Assembly (NCBI GenBank): GCA_949948825.1
Contig: CATLIJ010000076.1
Span: 1-9,953 of the forward strand
Source: an uncultured Clostridiaceae bacterium
GTDB taxonomy: Bacteria; Bacillota; Clostridia; Lachnospirales; Lachnospiraceae
Reading direction: 5' to 3'
DNA: 9,953 bases
Shown piece after piece: positions 7,551 through 9,953 of this stretch; positions within the stretch are counted from its first letter, which is position 1, and each line of letters starts with the position of its first letter. Position numbers and translations under genes: made by a program. The notes under the pieces were generated by a model that saw only the letters and a program-made list of their open reading frames with translations, did not search any database and was not told the origin of the DNA.

Positions 7551-7571
7551 TTCATCCCCCAATGGGAGGAA
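7551..7571 (-). terminator. Weak candidate terminator after the SIR2-like gene
   Basis: On the minus strand TTCCTCCC pairs with GGGATGAA around a five-base loop, seven pairs with one mismatch. It lies 12 bases past the stop at 7583. A T-run (plus-strand A-run 7536-7541) follows only after a gap of nine bases, so this is not a canonical terminator and may be leaky. Confidence 0.3.
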
Positions 7572-7582
7572 CAAAAAATTTC

Positions 7583-8344
7583 TTATTGGATTCCATTATG
7601 ATTCACCCACTCCACCGAATCCTCCATAAAACCTTCCGCCCGCCCCATAAGCTCCTGGGGAATCTGGGGAAACCGCCTGTGAACCCGACACAAAAACGCC
7701 TTCTGATTATAATATGCCGTCTTCTCAAAAGGAAATCGGACCACTCCCGGTTTGTCAAAACCCACCCCCAGCTCCAGAATCACGGTATCCTGATTCAACG
7801 TCCCTGCCAGCCAGCGGGTATACCGCTCCCACTGGGGCAAATACCCCTCCTCAATATAAACCGATGCTTCTATGGTATTGCCAGTCAGCAAAGCCCCGCA
7901 GTGAGGACAGATTCCGTCAGGAATCTCCCCTGGTTCCCAAATATCCTTTGTACATGCCTTAGAACATTGCTGCCAAGTCTCATTTCCGCAGGGAGCCACA
8001 ATCCGCTGCCTTCTGGTGTCCCCAGGAACCTCTCTTTGAGGAAACACCCGCTCCATCCGTGCAAGCATTTCTGAATCCGCGTCTTTACAGGCTGGGAAAA
8101 TATCCATCTCCTTCTTTTGACAAATCATCCGTTCCCGGTCACTGCCCAGGCAGGTATCAAAAATCACTGCATCTGTAGCCATGGTAATAATAAAATAATC
8201 CTTATTCTTTATCCATTGGTAAAGAGTCTCATATGCTTTTAAAACCTGTTCTTTCCTCTCCTTCTGTCCCTCACGAAGCTTCCACTCCTCCCCCAGTCCA
8301 ATCAAAACCCTCTCACATCCATTCAAACGCTCCCTCCACTGCAT
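7583..8344 (-). CDS. Atypical SIR2-like (sirtuin-related) protein, function unknown
   Basis: 253 residues, no signal peptide or membrane segment. I do not recognise a characterised family with confidence. The layout resembles divergent SIR2-like proteins annotated in Lachnospiraceae: a short VLIGLGEEW (13-21) where sirtuins have the GAGxS nucleotide loop, a strand DYFIITMATDAVIF (49-62) where they have TQNIDxLH, a cysteine cluster C119, C127, C131, C146 and C149 including CPHCG that suits a structural zinc, then a Rossmann-like strand VILELGVGFDKP (188-199) and an asparagine in a strand-like segment (YYNQKAFLCRVH). The catalytic His and the canonical NAD loop are not evident, so deacetylase activity should not be assumed. 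ATG 8344 has AGGAGG (8353-8358) with good spacing, and an extended -10 promoter lies upstream. It sits between hydE and hisH as a probable single gene. The protein is real with high confidence; the family call is tentative. Confidence 0.6.
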   Translation of the reverse strand: MQWRERLNGCERVLIGLGEEWKLREGQKERKEQVLKAYETLYQWIKNKDYFIITMATDAVIFDTCLGSDRERMICQKKEMDIFPACKDADSEMLARMERVFPQREVPGDTRRQRIVAPCGNETWQQCSKACTKDIWEPGEIPDGICPHCGALLTGNTIEASVYIEEGYLPQWERYTRWLAGTLNQDTVILELGVGFDKPGVVRFPFEKTAYYNQKAFLCRVHRRFPQIPQELMGRAEGFMEDSVEWVNHNGIQ

Positions 8345-8386
8345 CTGATTATCCTCCTGACTTAAGTTTTTTCCTACCCTCCATAA

Positions 8387-8395
8387 ATTATATCA
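8387..8395 (-). promoter_or_regulatory. Extended -10 promoter for the SIR2-like gene
   Basis: On the minus strand TGA-TATAAT is a perfect -10 hexamer with the TGn extension. The correctly spaced -35 position is only a T-run. A TTGACC (8405-8410) is present but just 12 bases from the -10, too close to be a standard -35. The extended -10 may compensate. It lies about 43-50 bases before the ATG at 8344. Confidence 0.6.
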
Positions 8396-8402
8396 TGGCA
8401 CT

Positions 8403-8432
8403 AAGGTCAAAAAATTCGATCCATTTTTCCTT
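8403..8432. repeat. Imperfect AT-rich inverted repeat between hydE and the SIR2-like gene
   Basis: AAGGTCAAAAAAT (8403-8415) pairs with ATTTTTCCTT (8423-8432) apart from a three-base bulge, giving about ten pairs around a seven-base loop. It begins ten bases past the hydE stop. The stem is mainly A-T and no T-run follows it, so it is a poor intrinsic terminator. It may weakly end hydE transcription or lie over the next promoter. Confidence 0.3.
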
Positions 8433-8441
8433 AACAAACTC

Positions 8442-9485
8442 TCACATCCCACAAAAATCCCCCCGCTCATACACCAGACAATACCCTGCCCTTGCCACCC
8501 GCTCCTTCAGGCTGTCCAGACACTCTGCCGCTTCTTCCCCTGTACTGATTTTGTTATCATAAAGATCATACTGTTTCCGGTTCTTTAGCGGCGAAAGGTT
8601 TGGCATCAGCACATTGGCTCCTGCTGCCAGCCCCTTCTCCCGTCCGTTTAAATCCAGGGTTCCCAGGGCTGTGGTGGCTGGAAGCAATACTCTTGGCAGC
8701 AAAATACGGATGACTGACAATAAAAATAAGGTAAGCTCCACACTCCCCGCTGGTTCCTTTGCAAAAGGCGTCTCATGGTGAGGCACAAACGGCCCGATGC
8801 CTGCCATCTCTGGCTGCAGCTCCTGTAAAAACACCAAATCCTCTGCCAGACTTTCCACGGTCTGCCCAGGACTCCCCACCATAAATCCGGCCCCTGTCTG
8901 ATACCCCAGCTTCTTCAGCTCATAAAGGCACTGCTTTCTGTGAGCCAGACTCATTTCCTCAGGATGAAGCATTCCATAATGCTCCTCCTGTGCTGTCTCA
9001 TGGCGAAGCAGATACCGGTCTGCCCCTGCCTCCCGAAACCGGCGGTACGCCTCTCCTGACCGTTCCCCAATGGAAAGCGTCAGCGCACAGTCCGGATATG
9101 CTTCCTTAATCCGCCTCACCAAACAGGTCATCTTATCCTCTGTAAACCAGGGATCTTCTCCGCCCTGAAGCACAAACGTCCGAAATCCCAACTCATAGCC
9201 CCTGGCACAACATTCCAAAATCTCTTCCTCTGTGAGACGGTACCGGACCACATGAGGATTATCCCTCCGAATCCCGCAATAATAACAATTATTCCTGCAA
9301 TAATTGGTAAACTCAATTAATCCACGGACAAAAACCTTATTTTCATAAAACTGTCTCCGGATTTTTACTGCTTCCTCTGCCAGCCTTGCCACTGCCTCCG
9401 GATCTTTTCCACAGGAGAGTACCTCCCGCGCCTCTTCTCTGGTAAGACAATGTTTTTCCAGCAAAGGTTTTAATTTATCCTTCAT
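8442..9485 (-). CDS. hydE: [FeFe]-hydrogenase H-cluster maturation radical SAM enzyme HydE
   Basis: 347-residue cytosolic radical SAM enzyme, one of three maturases (HydE, HydF, HydG) that build the diiron subcluster of [FeFe] hydrogenases. The cluster motif is C63-x3-C67-x2-C70 within FTNYCRNNCYYCGIRRDN, the same numbering as T. maritima HydE. Other family blocks are VLQGGEDPW (105-113), LSIGERS, DRYLLRHETA (156-165), TGAGFMVGSPGQT, GIGPFVPHHETP and ANVLMPNLSP. The C-terminal accessory cluster of some HydEs is not formed: of its cysteines only one near 322 remains. The open frame could extend to a TTG at 9548, but that overlaps the promoter. ATG 9485 has GGGGG seven bases upstream and gives standard length. 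No hydF, hydG or hydrogenase gene is visible here. BioB and PylB are more distant relatives; the RRDN and RHETA blocks favour HydE. Confidence 0.93.
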   Translation of the reverse strand: MKDKLKPLLEKHCLTREEAREVLSCGKDPEAVARLAEEAVKIRRQFYENKVFVRGLIEFTNYCRNNCYYCGIRRDNPHVVRYRLTEEEILECCARGYELGFRTFVLQGGEDPWFTEDKMTCLVRRIKEAYPDCALTLSIGERSGEAYRRFREAGADRYLLRHETAQEEHYGMLHPEEMSLAHRKQCLYELKKLGYQTGAGFMVGSPGQTVESLAEDLVFLQELQPEMAGIGPFVPHHETPFAKEPAGSVELTLFLLSVIRILLPRVLLPATTALGTLDLNGREKGLAAGANVLMPNLSPLKNRKQYDLYDNKISTGEEAAECLDSLKERVARAGYCLVYERGDFCGM

Positions 9486-9519
9486 TTTCTTTCCCCCAAA
9501 TGTAAATTTGAATGGATTG

Positions 9520-9548
9520 AGTGTATCATACCTGTCCTCATTTATCAA
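9520..9548 (-). promoter_or_regulatory. Promoter for hydE
   Basis: On the minus strand, -35 TTGATA (9543-9548, five of six) and -10 TACACT (9520-9525, four of six, preceded by TGA as an extended -10) are separated by 17 bases. It lies 35 bases before the chosen hydE ATG and overlaps the rejected longer reading frame, which supports the start at 9485. Confidence 0.65.
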
Positions 9549-9573
9549 GCAGCACTCTTTTACGAAAACCCAC

Positions 9574-9602
9574 TTGCGAAACCTCTTTGTTGGAGTTATA
9601 CT
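9574..9602 (+). promoter_or_regulatory. Promoter for the secreted SGNH/GDSL-like gene
   Basis: -35 TTGCGA (9574-9579) and -10 TATACT (9597-9602, five of six) with a 17-base spacer. It is divergent from the hydE promoter, the two -35 elements being 25 bases apart. Transcription would begin about 25 bases before the ATG at 9633. Confidence 0.72.
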
Positions 9603-9632
9603 GATAAATGATTTTTCGTGAGGAGGGAAATT

Positions 9633-9953
9633 ATGAAAAAAACATGGAAATACCGCTTATTAAGCGGATTAGGGGCAGCAATGCTTGCAGGAACCGTCCC
9701 CATGACTGTCCTGGCTGATGAAACAAATCCAGGGGAGCAACAGGAGACAGCTCCAGAAGCTGCATGGCCAGAGGAAAACTCTGTTTCTGTTACAGAAGAG
9801 CAGATTGACGCCTATTTTGACGGTTCTGTTTTTGTGGGAGACTCTGTTATGACAGGCTTCCGCAACTATGCCATGAGAAGAACGGATACTTATCTTGGCC
9901 GGATGCAGTTTCTGGCTGCAGGCAGCTTTTCTGTACATAATGCCTTAGGACCC
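9633..9953 (+). CDS. Secreted SGNH/GDSL-hydrolase-like protein, 3'-truncated by window
   Basis: 107 residues are visible and the frame runs open off the right edge. The start is clear: AGGAGG (9621-9626) lies six bases before ATG 9633. Residues 1-28 form a classic Sec signal peptide, with a basic MKKTWKYR, a hydrophobic stretch around LLSGLGAAMLAGTVPMTVLA, and likely signal peptidase I cleavage after VLA. A short Glu/Pro-rich linker (29-50) follows. The segment SVFVGDSVMTGFRNYAMRR (65-83) carries the GDS of the SGNH/GDSL block I, in which the Ser would be the nucleophile. AAGSFSVHNALGP at the edge is also seen in secreted Lachnospiraceae proteins of this type. The Asp/His block lies outside the window, so enzyme activity and substrate (possibly an envelope or glycan ester) are inference. 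Confidence 0.82.
   Translation, partial: MKKTWKYRLLSGLGAAMLAGTVPMTVLADETNPGEQQETAPEAAWPEENSVSVTEEQIDAYFDGSVFVGDSVMTGFRNYAMRRTDTYLGRMQFLAAGSFSVHNALGP

Noticed and set aside
7562..8074. Plus-strand open frame (170 codons) opposite the SIR2-like gene
   Set aside because: Proline/leucine-rich shadow. The minus strand has a strong ribosome site, a promoter and a sensible protein.
965..8344. Possible phage-defence island suggested by SNF2, SIR2-like and uracil glycosylase genes
   Set aside because: The glycosylase and UppP are canonical housekeeping proteins in an operon with hisHF. The SNF2 gene has no DISARM-type partners, the SIR2-like protein is a small stand-alone gene, and no mobile element, integrase or tRNA boundary is present.
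9486..9548. 21-codon N-terminal extension of HydE from a TTG start
   Set aside because: It overlaps the predicted -35 and -10 of the hydE promoter, and the internal ATG with a GGGGG site gives the standard HydE length.
9669..9938. Minus-strand open frame (89 codons) opposite the secreted SGNH/GDSL-like gene
   Set aside because: The plus strand has a consensus promoter, AGGAGG site, signal peptide and a recognisable GDS motif. The minus frame has none of these.

Overview
The window looks like a chromosomal segment of an anaerobic Firmicute, most likely a Lachnospiraceae / Clostridium cluster XIVa relative. The grounds are strong AGGAGG-type ribosome binding sites, near-consensus sigma-A promoters, moderate GC, an [FeFe]-hydrogenase maturase (HydE), and a SWIM/SNF2 helicase of the type common in Clostridia. 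The genus cannot be named from this sequence. There are nine supported protein genes. The first and last are cut by the window edges. Coding density is high and no gene-free stretch exceeds about 150 bases.

Layout: (1) 1-874, plus strand: the 3' part of a class I DAHP synthase (entry to the shikimate pathway). (2) 908-948: an 11-bp-stem hairpin between two convergent genes. (3) 965-4321, minus: a large SWIM-zinc-finger SNF2 ATPase that appears to be a single-gene unit. (4) 7448 down to 4446, minus: a compact unit hisH-hisF-ung-uppP with gaps of 44, 40 and 15 bases. It has a recognisable promoter before hisH and a strong intrinsic terminator after uppP. (5) 8344-7583, minus: an unusual cysteine-containing protein that I read tentatively as a degenerate SIR2-like protein, with its own extended -10 promoter. 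(6) 9485-8442, minus: hydE. (7) 9633-9953, plus: the N-terminal part of a secreted SGNH/GDSL-like protein, divergent from hydE, with both promoters in a 147-base spacer.

How the genes fit together: HisH and HisF are the two subunits of imidazole glycerol phosphate synthase, so their adjacency is expected. Uracil-DNA glycosylase and undecaprenyl-diphosphatase follow in the same apparent transcript without an obvious pathway link. HydE stands without hydF or hydG here. Names such as SNF2, SIR2-like and uracil glycosylase can suggest a phage-defence island, but each gene sits in a housekeeping-type context and I see no mobile element, tRNA, integrase, repeat array or toxin-antitoxin pair. No new system is evident. 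The most worthwhile targets are the 253-residue SIR2-like protein, the inverted repeat over the hisH promoter, and the four-gene operon. Several start codons were moved inward from the longest open frame (hisH, hisF, hydE) on the basis of ribosome binding sites and family N-termini.
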